The notes beneath the pieces were generated by a model. The model worked only from the letters and a program-made list of their open reading frames with translations. It had not been told where the DNA came from and did no database searches. DNA of 64,000 nt, taken from Haloarcula nitratireducens. GTDB lineage: Archaea; Halobacteriota; Halobacteria; Halobacteriales; Haloarculaceae. Location of the stretch: the NCBI RefSeq assembly GCF_019599505.1, contig NZ_RKLT01000008.1, positions 1 through 64,000 of the forward strand, given 5' to 3'. Made by a program: the position numbers and the translations under genes. Positions 41,940 to 50,148 of the stretch are shown here, one piece after another (within the stretch, counting starts at the first letter, position 1; each line of letters starts with the position of its first letter).

Positions 41940-42224
41940 TCAGATCACGTCGTCCGGGTCGTGGACCTCCTGCATTCGCTGCGCTTCGGCCGCGTATTGT
42001 TCCTGGAGGTCTAGCTCATCGACCATGCCAAGATTGTCGAGTTCAGCATCGACTGCTGCCGTCGTATCTCGGACATCGGTAAATGAGGTTAGCGCCCGCT
42101 CCTTCCGATAGTACTGTTCGCCATCGGGCGTTGCGTAGGTGAGGATGATCAGGTTCTGTTCGTCATCGGAGTACGTCCGTTCGACAAGCCAAACACGAAC
42201 GTCATCTTCAGACTGATTTGACAT
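41940..42224 (-). CDS. Small haloarchaeal hypothetical protein
   Basis: 94 residues from MSNQSEDDVRVW. Strand-rich first half (VRVWLVERTYSDDEQNLIILTYATPDG) and helical second half (ELDLQEQYAAEAQRMQEV). Not recognised. It lies between the metal module and the small plasmid genes. Confidence 0.7.
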   Translation of the reverse strand: MSNQSEDDVRVWLVERTYSDDEQNLIILTYATPDGEQYYRKERALTSFTDVRDTTAAVDAELDNLGMVDELDLQEQYAAEAQRMQEVHDPDDVI

Positions 42225-42261
42225 ACTTAGACATCCCCCGATATCCACTAAGGGATTGGTG

Positions 42262-42924
42262 TTACGACTTGCCGAGATTCGCCTTCTCGAAGGGTGATTC
42301 TCCTGTCGGAATAAGCAGCTCCTGTCGGTCTCCGACCCGCTCAGCGAGCTTCCGTTTCAGATACTGTCTCGCCGTTGACGGTGTGAAGACGCCCTTGTCG
42401 ATCATATCGCCGACGACGTCTTTGAGGGCCGCGAACTGGCCCTGCAGGTGGCCGTCGCCGATCGGCTCGCCGTCGTACCAGCGCACCGTCGCGAGCGCGC
42501 CGTTCCCGACTGTCTCTCCCTGTTCGACCGTCTCCGAGTCGTACTGGAGCCCGAACCACAGCGTCCGATAGGCGGTCACCTCGAACGTCGTCGACACCAC
42601 GAAGAACGCCTCGTGGTGGAGGTAGTCGAGATGGTCCGCGACGATCTCGTCGAGGGTGAGCCCGGTGGCACGGGGCTTCGGTTCGACGACCGTCGACGGT
42701 CGGTCTTCGCCGGCGAGGTAGCCGTCGACGGCATCTGCCTCGAGGCCATCGGCTAACTCCGCCAGCAGCTGTTTCGCCCACTTGGAGTCGGTGTCTTCGC
42801 CACCGAACGGCGACTCAGCCGAGATTCGGTGCTTGAGCTTCAGATTTGATGCACCCCAATGAGAGTAATGGAGCGTGTACTGTCCGTCGGTTCGTTCGTA
42901 CGCAACAAGTGCGCGGTGGCCCAT
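42262..42924 (-). CDS. DUF6735-like haloarchaeal protein
   Basis: 220 residues from MGHRALVAYERTDGQYTLHYSHWGA, the conserved start of what I know as DUF6735. Function unknown. A perfect ribosome-binding site GAGGTGAT precedes the ATG by six bases, as for the DUF932-like gene, and fixes this start against the longer frame to 42990. Third gene of the operon headed by TTAACCAACA repeat copy 4. Confidence 0.8.
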   Translation of the reverse strand: MGHRALVAYERTDGQYTLHYSHWGASNLKLKHRISAESPFGGEDTDSKWAKQLLAELADGLEADAVDGYLAGEDRPSTVVEPKPRATGLTLDEIVADHLDYLHHEAFFVVSTTFEVTAYRTLWFGLQYDSETVEQGETVGNGALATVRWYDGEPIGDGHLQGQFAALKDVVGDMIDKGVFTPSTARQYLKRKLAERVGDRQELLIPTGESPFEKANLGKS

Positions 42925-42960
42925 TGAACAATCACCTCGCAGAACGATCCACGACTGGAT

Positions 42961-42990
42961 CGCCCCGCACCCCTCCCGGGGGACGAACAA
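42961..42990 (-). promoter_or_regulatory. GC hairpin upstream of the DUF6735-like gene
   Basis: Minus strand: GTTGTTCGTC, then CCCCCGGGAGGGGTGCGGGG. 37 bases before the ATG; the T-tract is broken (TTGTT). Confidence 0.6.
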
Positions 42991-42992
42991 CG

Positions 42993-43373
42993 CTACTCGT
43001 CGATCGGGTCGGGGGAACTGAGGTCCGCGTACAGCACCTCACCGTCGCGGACGACGTACCGTTTCGCCAGCACGGGAAATCGGCATTTGGTAAATCCGGC
43101 TGTCTGGATGTCGAATTCTTCGTCCGGTTCGAGATACTCCGCGAGCGACCGGAGGAACTCGTGGGTGACGATGCCACCGTCGTAGTCAGGAAGCCCGTTC
43201 TCACGGGCCTCGTACACTTCGAAGCTATCGTAGCCCCAGATGATCAGTTCGCCGTCGTCGTCCACCTCCCAGTTGAGCGTCCCGAAGCAGTGGTTCTCAC
43301 AGAGCTGGCGGACGGCCTGTGGGTCTGTTACGAGCGCGCCGGTCGATGTCGTTGCGGCTTGGAGAGTTGCCAT
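42993..43373 (-). CDS. Haloarchaeal hypothetical protein
   Basis: 126 residues. A small alpha/beta protein with LCENHCFGTLNWEVDDDGELIIWGYDS and a strand-rich end (VLAKRYVVRDGEVLYADL). No family recognised. Second gene of the operon after inverted-repeat copy 4, with a leader hairpin at 43399-43427. Confidence 0.72.
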   Translation of the reverse strand: MATLQAATTSTGALVTDPQAVRQLCENHCFGTLNWEVDDDGELIIWGYDSFEVYEARENGLPDYDGGIVTHEFLRSLAEYLEPDEEFDIQTAGFTKCRFPVLAKRYVVRDGEVLYADLSSPDPIDE

Positions 43374-43398
43374 CGGTTGTTCTCGGGAGCTGTCTCGC

Positions 43399-43427
43399 GC
43401 CCCCGCACCCCTTCAGGGGGCGAGCAA
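43399..43427 (-). promoter_or_regulatory. GC hairpin upstream of the 126-residue gene
   Basis: Minus strand: TTGCTCGCC, then CCCTGAAGGGGTGCGGGGGC, 26 bases before the ATG. Confidence 0.65.
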
Positions 43428-43479
43428 CTGCTCACGCTGTGACGGCCACATGACGTTGCGCTGCCGATGCATCGAGCTG

Positions 43480-43668
43480 TCAGGATTCTCTGTTGACGTC
43501 ACCGTCCCTCGTCGTATTCGGTTGGGTGAGAACATCCACCTGCTCGAGGAGCGTCGTCGCGGTGCTAATTCGCTCTTGATCAGCGGGCTCCAATTGGTCG
43601 CTGTCGATACTGGTGAGGCTACTGAGCGCGCGGTGGAGTCGATAGCCGGGGGTGTCTCGTGGGTCCAT
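43480..43668 (-). CDS. Very small hypothetical protein
   Basis: 62 residues: MDPRDTPGYRLHRALSSL..., acidic and helical. It is supported by the leader hairpin five bases upstream (43673-43702) and inverted-repeat copy 4 beyond it. The longer overlapping frame 43413-44252 in another phase is Arg/Ser-rich and is a shadow. Confidence 0.6.
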   Translation of the reverse strand: MDPRDTPGYRLHRALSSLTSIDSDQLEPADQERISTATTLLEQVDVLTQPNTTRDGDVNRES

Positions 43669-43672
43669 GTGT

Positions 43673-43702
43673 GCGCCTCCGCCAATTTCCGGCGCGAAAA
43701 AA
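43673..43702 (-). promoter_or_regulatory. T-tract plus GC hairpin upstream of the 62-residue gene
   Basis: Minus strand: TTTTTTC, then GCGCCGGAAATTGGCGGAGG with GCGCC pairing with a later GGCGC. Immediately before the ATG. Confidence 0.6.
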
Positions 43703-43744
43703 CACCGGCGGGCAGTCTGGGAGTGATCACGAACTGACCTCTAG

Positions 43745-43784
43745 TTAACCAACAGAACGAGTCGATATCAGGTCCGTTGGTTAA
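43745..43784. promoter_or_regulatory. TTAACCAACA inverted repeat, copy 4
   Basis: TTAACCAACA (43745-43754), 20 bases, CGTTGGTTAA (43775-43784), one mismatch at the inner base. Heads the operon 43668-42262. The spacer has a TATA-like TGATATC on the minus strand. Confidence 0.88.
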
Positions 43785-43797
43785 ACTGACTCCGTCT

Positions 43798-44685
43798 CTA
43801 TTGATCGGCTTCTGGTTCGGGTCCATAGCGAGGTGTCCCGCACCGCTGACACTCCCACATGGGCTGCCCGGTCCACTCATCATCGGGGACAGCCTCGAAT
43901 TCGCGGAATCGATGCTTAGTCTCCTGATCACATTCCCGACACTCGAGGTGAGTCCTGTTTGGGCGCTCGCGTCGTGGCTGTTCGGTATCGGTCTTGTCAA
44001 CGGATTCCTGGAGCGCAATCGCTGGCACCAGCCAGAAGTCGTCGTCTGCGTCCTCACGAAGGCTTGCAAGCCCCTCTTCGGTGCGAACCGCGCTCCCGGT
44101 TTCGTCGTAGAGAAACGTCGCGTGTTCGCCGTCATGACACGACGTCGTCGTCTCTGGCGGCGATGTCTGGTTGCGAGCGGACGTGAGCAGCTGAGTACCA
44201 CATTCAGACGTGACTCGTGTCGCCGAGGGGAGCGAGGGCCACTGATCGACAAGCTGTGGGGCCGGTTCCTCGTCGAGGTCGTAGATTAGCTTGCAGTCAT
44301 CGACGACTGGGTCATCATCTGCCTTCGCGAGGAGGGTCGCCGCAGCAGATCCCTTCCCGACGGCGCCGTAGAACGTCGACGCCTCAACGAGCAGCTGGAC
44401 GACGTGGAGGAGAGTGCATTCGGCAGTCGATGTGTCCTGGTCGTCGGCTCCTTCGAGATGGTTCGTGAGACAGAACCGGCACTTCGACTGGCCAGCGGGG
44501 ATTGACGCTCCACAGGAAGCGCACTCGGTCTCATCTGCTGTCGGGCCGTCTGGATAGCCCGCGTCGACGCCACCGGAGCGCTGCCGCCGGGGCTCACCAC
44601 TACTACTGGCGAGTTGATCGTCGGGAACGTGGGTCGCTTCGCCGAGCGGTCGGAGGGCTTCGTAGTCGGCGTACTGGTCGGTCAT
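43798..44685 (-). CDS. Haloarchaeal protein with zinc ribbons at both ends
   Basis: 295 residues from MTDQYADYEAL. The first zinc ribbon is E-C-A-S-C-G...C-R-F-C (about 55-75). A helical middle contains LLHVVQLLVEASTFYGAVGKG, and the second ribbon C-R-E-C...C-Q-R-C is at the C-terminus. Close relatives in haloarchaeal databases are, as I recall, labelled biosurfactant protein 1, with no firm evidence for that name. A TATA box TTTAAA at 44721-44726 predicts a transcript starting near 44697, which excludes the ATG at 44706 and favours 44685. Confidence 0.75.
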   Translation of the reverse strand: MTDQYADYEALRPLGEATHVPDDQLASSSGEPRRQRSGGVDAGYPDGPTADETECASCGASIPAGQSKCRFCLTNHLEGADDQDTSTAECTLLHVVQLLVEASTFYGAVGKGSAAATLLAKADDDPVVDDCKLIYDLDEEPAPQLVDQWPSLPSATRVTSECGTQLLTSARNQTSPPETTTSCHDGEHATFLYDETGSAVRTEEGLASLREDADDDFWLVPAIALQESVDKTDTEQPRRERPNRTHLECRECDQETKHRFREFEAVPDDEWTGQPMWECQRCGTPRYGPEPEADQ

Positions 44686-44720
44686 AGAGTGATCTGGCCG
44701 TATCATGCTTCGTCTTCGGA

Positions 44721-44726
44721 TTTAAA
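44721..44726 (-). promoter_or_regulatory. TATA box of the double zinc-ribbon gene
   Basis: TTTAAA, predicting transcription from about 44697, just before the ATG at 44685. Confidence 0.5.
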
Positions 44727-44784
44727 CAATGGCTCTCACATCAATCAGACAACAAAATACAACCGAAAATCAGCAGTGTGGGCG

Positions 44785-45711
44785 TTAGACAGCCAGTTCG
44801 TCCAGTGTGTCGCGGTGGGTCCGCACGGTGACCACTGAGACGTTCGCTACTTCAGCGATGTCCGACTGGGTGAGCCACCGCCCGTCTTCGCGTCCAGCTT
44901 TGTACAGACAGGCTGCGGCGAACCCGGATGGTCGAACCCCCGTGGTTGCTCCGGTCGATTCGGATGCTTCCGCCAGCTGCCGAGCCCGCTGCCGGATCTG
45001 ATCGGAGACGTCGAGCTCCGAGGCCAACCGCGGAACGAACGCACTCGGCGACACGGGCTGGGCCGGCAGGCCAAGTTCCGTATTCAGCGTCGTGTATGCG
45101 TTCGTCACCCGCGATTGCTCGACGCGCGCTGACTCGGTGATGTCGTCGAGCGTTCGCGGCCGCCCGTTGCACCGACACGCTCCGTAGACACTCGCGGCGG
45201 CCATCGCCTCGATTGAGCGGCCCTGCAGAAGATCCTCGTTCTGCGCACTCCGAAAGAGCTGACACGCCTGGTCACGGATCGTCTCGGACAGTTCGAGTGC
45301 GCTCGCGATCCGGTGGACTTCACCGAGGCCGTGGGCGAGATTGCGCTCGGCTTTCGATTGAAACCGACCCCGGGACTGTTCTCGTCGCATCCGGGATAGC
45401 TGCCGGCGCTTCCGCCCGGAGAGTTCGTTCCCGTTCGCGTCGGTTCCGCGGCCGATTTCCGTCGACAACCCTCGATCGTGTCGTGCCGCCGTCAACGGAG
45501 CGCCTGTGCGCTCGCGCTCATCTTCGTCGAACGCTCGCCACTCTGGCCCGTGGTCGATTCGCTGCTCGTCGATGACAAGGCCACAGTCCTCGCAGACGGT
45601 TTCGACCGCGTTGGTGGTGACCCGGCCGTCGCACTCGGGACACTGATTCGATTTCGTGTCGGATTGGACGTCTTCGTCGAAGCCAGTTTCGTAGATGTCT
45701 CTGATTGCCAT
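44785..45711 (-). CDS. tfb: Transcription initiation factor TFB
   Basis: 308 residues. An N-terminal zinc ribbon (C-P-E-C...C-E-D-C-G) is followed by the B-finger region (GPEWRAFDEDERERTGAPLT), then two cyclin-fold repeats, the second containing the HTH that reads the BRE. It recruits RNA polymerase with TBP. Haloarchaea carry many TFBs, and plasmid copies can direct subsets of promoters. This one could serve the plasmid's own genes. Preceded by a leader hairpin of the common type (45755-45779). Confidence 0.94.
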   Translation of the reverse strand: MAIRDIYETGFDEDVQSDTKSNQCPECDGRVTTNAVETVCEDCGLVIDEQRIDHGPEWRAFDEDERERTGAPLTAARHDRGLSTEIGRGTDANGNELSGRKRRQLSRMRREQSRGRFQSKAERNLAHGLGEVHRIASALELSETIRDQACQLFRSAQNEDLLQGRSIEAMAAASVYGACRCNGRPRTLDDITESARVEQSRVTNAYTTLNTELGLPAQPVSPSAFVPRLASELDVSDQIRQRARQLAEASESTGATTGVRPSGFAAACLYKAGREDGRWLTQSDIAEVANVSVVTVRTHRDTLDELAV

Positions 45712-45754
45712 GAATACACACGAGGGGACGCACGCGAATCGCGTCTCTCGGAAT

Positions 45755-45779
45755 GCCCCTCACCCATCACGGGGCAAAT
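45755..45779 (-). promoter_or_regulatory. GC hairpin upstream of tfb
   Basis: Minus strand: TATTTGCCCC then GTGATGGGTGAGGGGC; GCCCC pairs with GGGGC. 44 bases before the tfb ATG. Beyond it, 45780-45950 is GC-rich and holds no gene that I can see. Confidence 0.55.
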
Positions 45780-45974
45780 ACACACCACACAGGACGTCGC
45801 TGACACCGATGGACTGCGGTGGCGAAAGCCCGGCCGCGCAACGGCGCTGTGCGCCGTGAGCAGCCCGGACCGTGGAGGTGGTGGGAGGTGGCGGTGACCG
45901 CGTACACACCAGCAAAAAGGGGCGCGTCGCTCCGGCTCCTCATCGACTGGGATGTCTGAATCCCAACCAGACTA

Positions 45975-45982
45975 CATTTATT
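45975..45982 (+). promoter_or_regulatory. TATA box of the small membrane-protein operon
   Basis: CATTTATT about 29 bases before the ATG at 46009 fits a leaderless transcript and sets that start. Confidence 0.55.
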
Positions 45983-46008
45983 GGTGCCCAAGTCGTAGTT
46001 TTCCCGTT

Positions 46009-46404
46009 ATGAAACCCGATACGCGCGAAATCATCAACGAGGAGCTCTGGCGGAGCGTCGTCTGGCTGGCCATCGGCCTGTTTGGCTGGTCGCTTATCCT
46101 CACGTCGACAGATGTGCTTGCGGCAACAGCGCTCACTGCGCTGGGATTACCACTCCTCACAGCAGCGGTGCTGGCAGCGGTAATGGTCGGGATCCGTCTA
46201 GTGACTGGCTTCGAACTGAAAGCGAAGACCGAAGGCAGCCAGCTTCTCTGGTTGATCGTCGGGAGTGTGCTTGGAGGGTTCGTCGTGCTCTACGACGTGC
46301 TCGTGAACGGACGTGACCCGCTCATCGTCCTCGGCTACGCTGTCGCTGTCGGGCTCGGGGTCCTGATCTGGCGTGTCGCTCGGCGACAACAGTCGACGGC
46401 GTGA
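46009..46404 (+). CDS. Four-helix membrane protein, unknown
   Basis: 131 residues with four hydrophobic segments (VVWLAIGLFGWSLIL, LTALGLPLLTAAVLAAVMVG, LLWLIVGSVLGGFVVLY, LIVLGYAVAVGLGVLIW). No family recognised. The ATG at 46009 is set by the TATA box; the longer frame from 45952 is not needed. Coupled to the next gene by 2-bp spacing. Confidence 0.72.
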   Translation: MKPDTREIINEELWRSVVWLAIGLFGWSLILTSTDVLAATALTALGLPLLTAAVLAAVMVGIRLVTGFELKAKTEGSQLLWLIVGSVLGGFVVLYDVLVNGRDPLIVLGYAVAVGLGVLIWRVARRQQSTA

Positions 46405-46406
46405 GT

Positions 46407-46622
46407 ATGGATTGGCTCACTGCATACAACGGCCTCCTCGTTCGTATGGGGCTGTATCTTTTGATTTTCTGGCCGACGGTCGGGTACTATGTGTACCGGG
46501 ATTCGGTGAAACGAGGATTGTCCTCGCCGCAACTTCGCGGGGTCACGTATGGGTTCCTGGGAGTACCAGGGCTGCTCGTCTATTTGTACCGGAAAACTCG
46601 TGCAGAGACGCAGTCAGCGTAG
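46407..46622 (+). CDS. Small two-helix membrane protein
   Basis: 71 residues from the ATG at 46407 (an in-frame GTG at 46401 overlaps the previous stop). Two membrane segments (LVRMGLYLLIFWPTVGYYVY and TYGFLGVPGLLVYLY) and a basic loop. Probably a partner of the preceding membrane protein. Confidence 0.62.
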   Translation: MDWLTAYNGLLVRMGLYLLIFWPTVGYYVYRDSVKRGLSSPQLRGVTYGFLGVPGLLVYLYRKTRAETQSA

Positions 46623-46798
46623 CCGTCGAGGTATAGCCACAGAGAACGGTTCGAACGGGCAGTATCTGAGAACAGTTGGATTCTATCAAACGAGCGCTAT
46701 GTACGATAAGCCTCCCTCAACTCACCATCGCCTGTTTTCATCCCATAACATCGACCGACCACTCTAATTGGTAGTTACAGGGTATTGAGTGAGCTATC

Positions 46799-47182
46799 TC
46801 AATTGACAATTGACGGCCCATACTGAAGAACCAGCCCAGGAATAATTACGCCGACGAGAATGAGGACGCCGACAAGCATGGTATACGGAAGAGCAGTGAA
46901 GGTACTCAATCCGAGGAAGAGCGCCACCGCTACGAATACACAGACTGAAATCACAACGTTCTCTCGGGAAACAAATGGTTCGTTCCGTACGATGATGCCC
47001 ATTGAAACAGCCAGCAGTACTAAAATCGCGATTACTGCAGCGGTGAACACCTGCATTGAGTCGATTGCAAGTCCGTAGAACAACCCCAGACCGGCGAACA
47101 CGTACGCGAGCCCCAAGGCTGCGAGCCCGGCCAACTCTGTGCGTGAACGGTCGGCTTCCTCGTTATCCACAGTTGTTGGCAT
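46799..47182 (-). CDS. Four-helix membrane protein, unknown
   Basis: 127 residues. An acidic N-terminus, then four membrane segments (AALGLAYVFAGLGLFYGLAI, VFTAAVIAILVLLAVSMGII, VVISVCVFVAVALFLGL, YTMLVGVLILVGVIIPGLVL). Not recognised. Its promoter overlaps the palindrome at 47206-47224. Confidence 0.72.
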   Translation of the reverse strand: MPTTVDNEEADRSRTELAGLAALGLAYVFAGLGLFYGLAIDSMQVFTAAVIAILVLLAVSMGIIVRNEPFVSRENVVISVCVFVAVALFLGLSTFTALPYTMLVGVLILVGVIIPGLVLQYGPSIVN

Positions 47183-47205
47183 ATGGTTATTTTGATAGCC
47201 ACGAC

Positions 47206-47224
47206 ATATAACACCCTGTTATAT
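47206..47224. promoter_or_regulatory. Palindromic promoter element
   Basis: ATATAACA, CCC, TGTTATAT: perfect 8-bp arms. It contains the TATA box 27 bases before the minus-strand ATG at 47182, so a bound protein would block transcription. Confidence 0.6.
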
Positions 47225-47323
47225 CGGGGAATTGACCGCTGAGACCAGCCTACAGTACTCGATAGAATTTCCGTGTTGCATACAGAGGGAAGATATATCA
47301 TGCCAGCAGGAATTTCGAAAGGT

Positions 47324-47521
47324 ATGTCTGGTTCAGAATTTCCGTCCTCGTGGGGTGATCCTCGATACATCACCGCTATTGTCGGTGTGCTTGCTGTCGC
47401 CGTACTGTATGTCTATAGCGCCCTCACGCAGTCTGGCCCAACAATAGGCGAAATCACGTTCGTCTTACTGGTTGTCCTCCTCCCAACCACAGTAGCCTAT
47501 GAAGCCGCTCGTCGCTGGTGA
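47324..47521 (+). CDS. Small two-helix membrane protein
   Basis: 65 residues from MSGSEFPSSWGD, with two membrane segments (YITAIVGVLAVAVLYVYSAL, ITFVLLVVLLPTTVAYEA). A TATA-like AGATATAT at 47291-47298 lies 29 bases before 47324, so I prefer this ATG to those at 47300 and 47273, which would be inside or before the promoter. Confidence 0.6.
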   Translation: MSGSEFPSSWGDPRYITAIVGVLAVAVLYVYSALTQSGPTIGEITFVLLVVLLPTTVAYEAARRW

Positions 47522-47712
47522 ACCACCTCGTTCAGTCCACACGCTCTACGTACTAGTCACGTCAGGAAGCATAGATTGATCTCGACCTCTGGAGGGACTG
47601 TCTATGATCTCCTCTATTAGTCCGCAAGGTCGTGGCTGCGCGCGCAGCGACCGTAGGGAGCGAGCACGGAGCGGAGGGTGGGGTGGCGGGGTCTGGGTCG
47701 GTCCGGCACACA

Positions 47713-47724
47713 GCAAAAAAAAGA
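47713..47724 (-). terminator. T-tract terminator of the RPA-like gene
   Basis: An eight-T run on the minus strand about 19 bases after the stop at 47741. The flanking 47525-47712 is GC-rich with no gene seen. Confidence 0.55.
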
Positions 47725-47740
47725 AGAGTGCTCCGACTGG

Positions 47741-48607
47741 CTATGCTTCCCACCACCGACCGCGCTCTGGGAAGTGGATATCCGACCACCCAGTCAGCGC
47801 GATTGAGCACCGACCTTCGTACCAGTTTTTCGCTGCTGCCCGGAACCGCACTGTCTGGCCTTCCCGCACCACGGTTTGATTCGACCGTTCCCAGCAGGTG
47901 AACTTGATTTTCCCGCTGTCATCCGCTATCAGCCCGACTTGCTGAATCGCGCTACTGCTCGGTTCCCAAAGGGTCTGCACAGTTCCTTGAACTGTCACCT
48001 CACCGACCGGGACGTCCGGCACGTCCGCGATGGGCACGATCGCCCCCGGCGCCGCCTTCAACTCCTCAAGGGTCTCCAGCACCGCCTTCGTCACGTCCTC
48101 TCCGCGCTGCACCTTCTCGGCCAGTTGCTTCGCGACGACCGCTCTCGACCAGCCGCCCTGCACTTCATCGCTGATCCGCATCGCCTGCTTGTTCACCGCC
48201 GCGAGTTCCTCCTGCGTCAGCTTCTCTCGGGGATCCGTGCACTCCACCGGTTCGGGCTCGTCCCGGCCACACTGCTCGACGACGACCTCCCGCGTCCGCT
48301 TCGCGCGTCCCTCCTGCTGACTGAGTTCCGCCTGGGCACTGATGTGCTCCAGCTCGGCTTCCCGGGCCTCGATGCGCTCTTCCTGTTCGAGGGTCTTCCC
48401 GTACAGGTGATCCGGGCCTTCCTCGACCCGCGCGTCCGGATGGTTGGAATCGACCTTCGCCTGCACTTCCATGTCGACCGTCGCCCGGAACTCCGGGGTC
48501 TCGTCGACGACCTCGAATCCGTCCTCGTCGACCTCGACGTCATCGTGTTTCTCGAAAGCCTGTTCATCGACCGAAACTACTTCACTGGAGACGTTCTTAC
48601 TTGACAT
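47741..48607 (-). CDS. RPA-like single-stranded DNA-binding (OB-fold) protein
   Basis: 288 residues. A long acidic, helical N-terminal half (about 1-170, partly coiled coil: KTLEQEERIEAREAELEHISAQ) precedes a C-terminal OB fold (about 195-285; VTVQGTVQTLWEP, GLIADDSGKIKFTCW, QTVRFRAAAKNWYEGR). That OB fold is typical of archaeal RPA/SSB-type proteins. It probably binds single-stranded DNA during plasmid replication or transfer. Monocistronic, with a T-tract terminator after it. Confidence 0.83.
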   Translation of the reverse strand: MSSKNVSSEVVSVDEQAFEKHDDVEVDEDGFEVVDETPEFRATVDMEVQAKVDSNHPDARVEEGPDHLYGKTLEQEERIEAREAELEHISAQAELSQQEGRAKRTREVVVEQCGRDEPEPVECTDPREKLTQEELAAVNKQAMRISDEVQGGWSRAVVAKQLAEKVQRGEDVTKAVLETLEELKAAPGAIVPIADVPDVPVGEVTVQGTVQTLWEPSSSAIQQVGLIADDSGKIKFTCWERSNQTVVREGQTVRFRAAAKNWYEGRCSIALTGWSDIHFPERGRWWEA

Positions 48608-49274
48608 TGGAACTCACCGGTTCCTGAAGGCGCTCACGCGCCCGACACCGCGATGCTACAACATCGCGGATTTCCTCGACGACAACAACCGACAGACTCG
48701 TCTGCGCGCTCTCGCTCGCGCCTTCGCGAGCGCCCTCCTGGGCGCGAGCGAGAGCGCGCCCGAGGCGGACGACCATCCAGCACCGCGCGCCGACCCGCCC
48801 GGAGCGAGCGGCCAGCGGGATATGCCCGCTCGTGTCCGGCCCGATGTGCGGGTCCGTGTCCAGGGCGACTGTCGCCGAGAACGCGCGCCGCGGTGTGGCG
48901 CGCGACAGCGCAGGCGGCACAAAGCGCTGGAACGCGAAAGCCCGCAAGGGGCGCAACCGACGGGGATACCCGCTGGCGCCGAGGGCACATCCATTTTAGC
49001 CCGGAACGGGCGCGGGCGGTGCGGAGAGCGCCCGCATGCCCGGAATGGTCGGTCGCGAGCGACGCGGAGGGCGGAACGCGGCGAGCGGGGCGGGCCATAA
49101 CGGACACACCTGTCTAGCCGGCCGCGACACTCGGCGATCCAGCTACCGTCCTGGTGGACTCAGAAAGGGCGAGGCCGCCTCGGCCGTCCCCCGACCCCGC
49201 AAGCACCGCAGGCACGAGGCGCGCAGCAGTGGTCGCGGGATGCCGAGCGGCCGAGGGCTTTCAGAAACTGTATT
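48608..49274. other. Long GC-rich gene-free region
   Basis: About 670 bases of very GC-rich DNA. All open frames on both strands are rich in Arg, Gly and Pro, overlap each other and lack haloarchaeal acidic composition, so I call none. A GCGC-type hairpin at about 48629-48650 (before the RPA-like start) resembles the leader hairpins. The part at 49120-49270 has several GC stem candidates (GGCCGCCTCGGCC). A structured RNA is possible. Confidence 0.4.
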
Positions 49275-49604
49275 TCAATCGTCGTGCTGCGCGTTCAATT
49301 CTGTCAGGAACTGGCCGGCTGCTGTCCCGATACGAACACCGTCGACGTTACGCATCTCGAGGTCATGCGTGGCAGTCCGAAAGGGGTGGTGGTCGACGAG
49401 GACGCGGTGAACGACGGTGCGGATGGGATCGGTCCCGTACCTGTCGACGACAGTCGCTATCATCTCGTCGAGATGTGCATCCCGGTGCTCCGTCCGGGGA
49501 TGCTGTGCGCGCTCGAGGATGAGTTTGACCACGTCGTCAACTGATGCGTGCTCGGGATTCTTCGTTCGTTCACGAACGTCGTAGAGAGCGTCGTTATCGG
49601 GCAT
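49275..49604 (-). CDS. Hypothetical protein
   Basis: 109 residues, acidic, helical, histidine-rich in the middle (ERAQHPRTEHRDAHLDEM). Not recognised. It follows the PIN-toxin locus on the same strand 31 bp downstream of it and may share its transcript. Confidence 0.65.
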   Translation of the reverse strand: MPDNDALYDVRERTKNPEHASVDDVVKLILERAQHPRTEHRDAHLDEMIATVVDRYGTDPIRTVVHRVLVDHHPFRTATHDLEMRNVDGVRIGTAAGQFLTELNAQHDD

Positions 49605-49635
49605 TTCTGTTCACTTCGAAGGATCCTCCACGGTG

Positions 49636-50148
49636 TTAGGTCCCCTCGAGCAACGAGCGAGCTCGCTGCACGTAACTGTTCGCGCCCCAGCTACGGGCGT
49701 CACTGATCGCATCGAGGAGCAGCCGCGCATCGGCAGCTGATAGGTGTTCAGTTCGAACGAGAACTGAGAGTAGCGTCGGTGTCGTGACGAGCCTGGTATC
49801 AGCGAGGGAGGCGTGGATCAAGCCAAGTTGGTTGAACTCGTCACAGAGGAAGAGCGCAGCGTCGAGATCGTTCGCGAGGGTGACAGCCGCGTTTTCACCG
49901 TCATCGAGCGGAAACTCGGCATCGAGGTCGACCGACTGTGTCGTGAATGACTCCGTTTGATCGAGGACGGCGGACGCGGCGTGTCCATGGACGTCCTCGT
50001 AGGATGCAATCTCTCGAAGTTCATCGATGACCGCCGTTGGGACGACGACCTCGTACCGGGAGAGACAGAGTGCGAGTGGATCGGGATCGTCGTCAGTAAC
50101 GATCCCGAGACTCACGAGGGCGGAGGCGTCTGCGATAAGCCGCGACAT
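49636..50148 (-). CDS. PIN-domain protein, putative VapC/DUF3368-like toxin
   Basis: 170 residues. PIN-fold acidic residues are visible in LIADASALVSLG (first Asp, residue 7), in VIDELREIA, and in D-D-G-E-N-A-A-V-T-L-A and ALFLCDEFNQ (late acidic strand). Such proteins cleave RNA, and toxin forms are held by a small antitoxin. The ATG follows directly after the stop of the antitoxin frame at 50149, which carries an internal TGA. Confidence 0.83.
   Translation of the reverse strand: MSRLIADASALVSLGIVTDDDPDPLALCLSRYEVVVPTAVIDELREIASYEDVHGHAASAVLDQTESFTTQSVDLDAEFPLDDGENAAVTLANDLDAALFLCDEFNQLGLIHASLADTRLVTTPTLLSVLVRTEHLSAADARLLLDAISDARSWGANSYVQRARSLLEGT

Noticed and set aside
43413..44252. 280-codon open frame on the minus strand
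   Set aside because: Arg/Ser-rich composition, out of phase with the acidic double zinc-ribbon gene and crosses inverted-repeat copy 4; a shadow frame.
23600..45779. GC hairpins with T-tract as a CRISPR array
   Set aside because: They are one per intergenic gap, differ in sequence and are separated by genes of variable length.
48444..49117. Several 110-220 codon frames on both strands of the GC-rich region
   Set aside because: They overlap one another, are Arg/Pro-rich and lack any recognisable domain or start signal.
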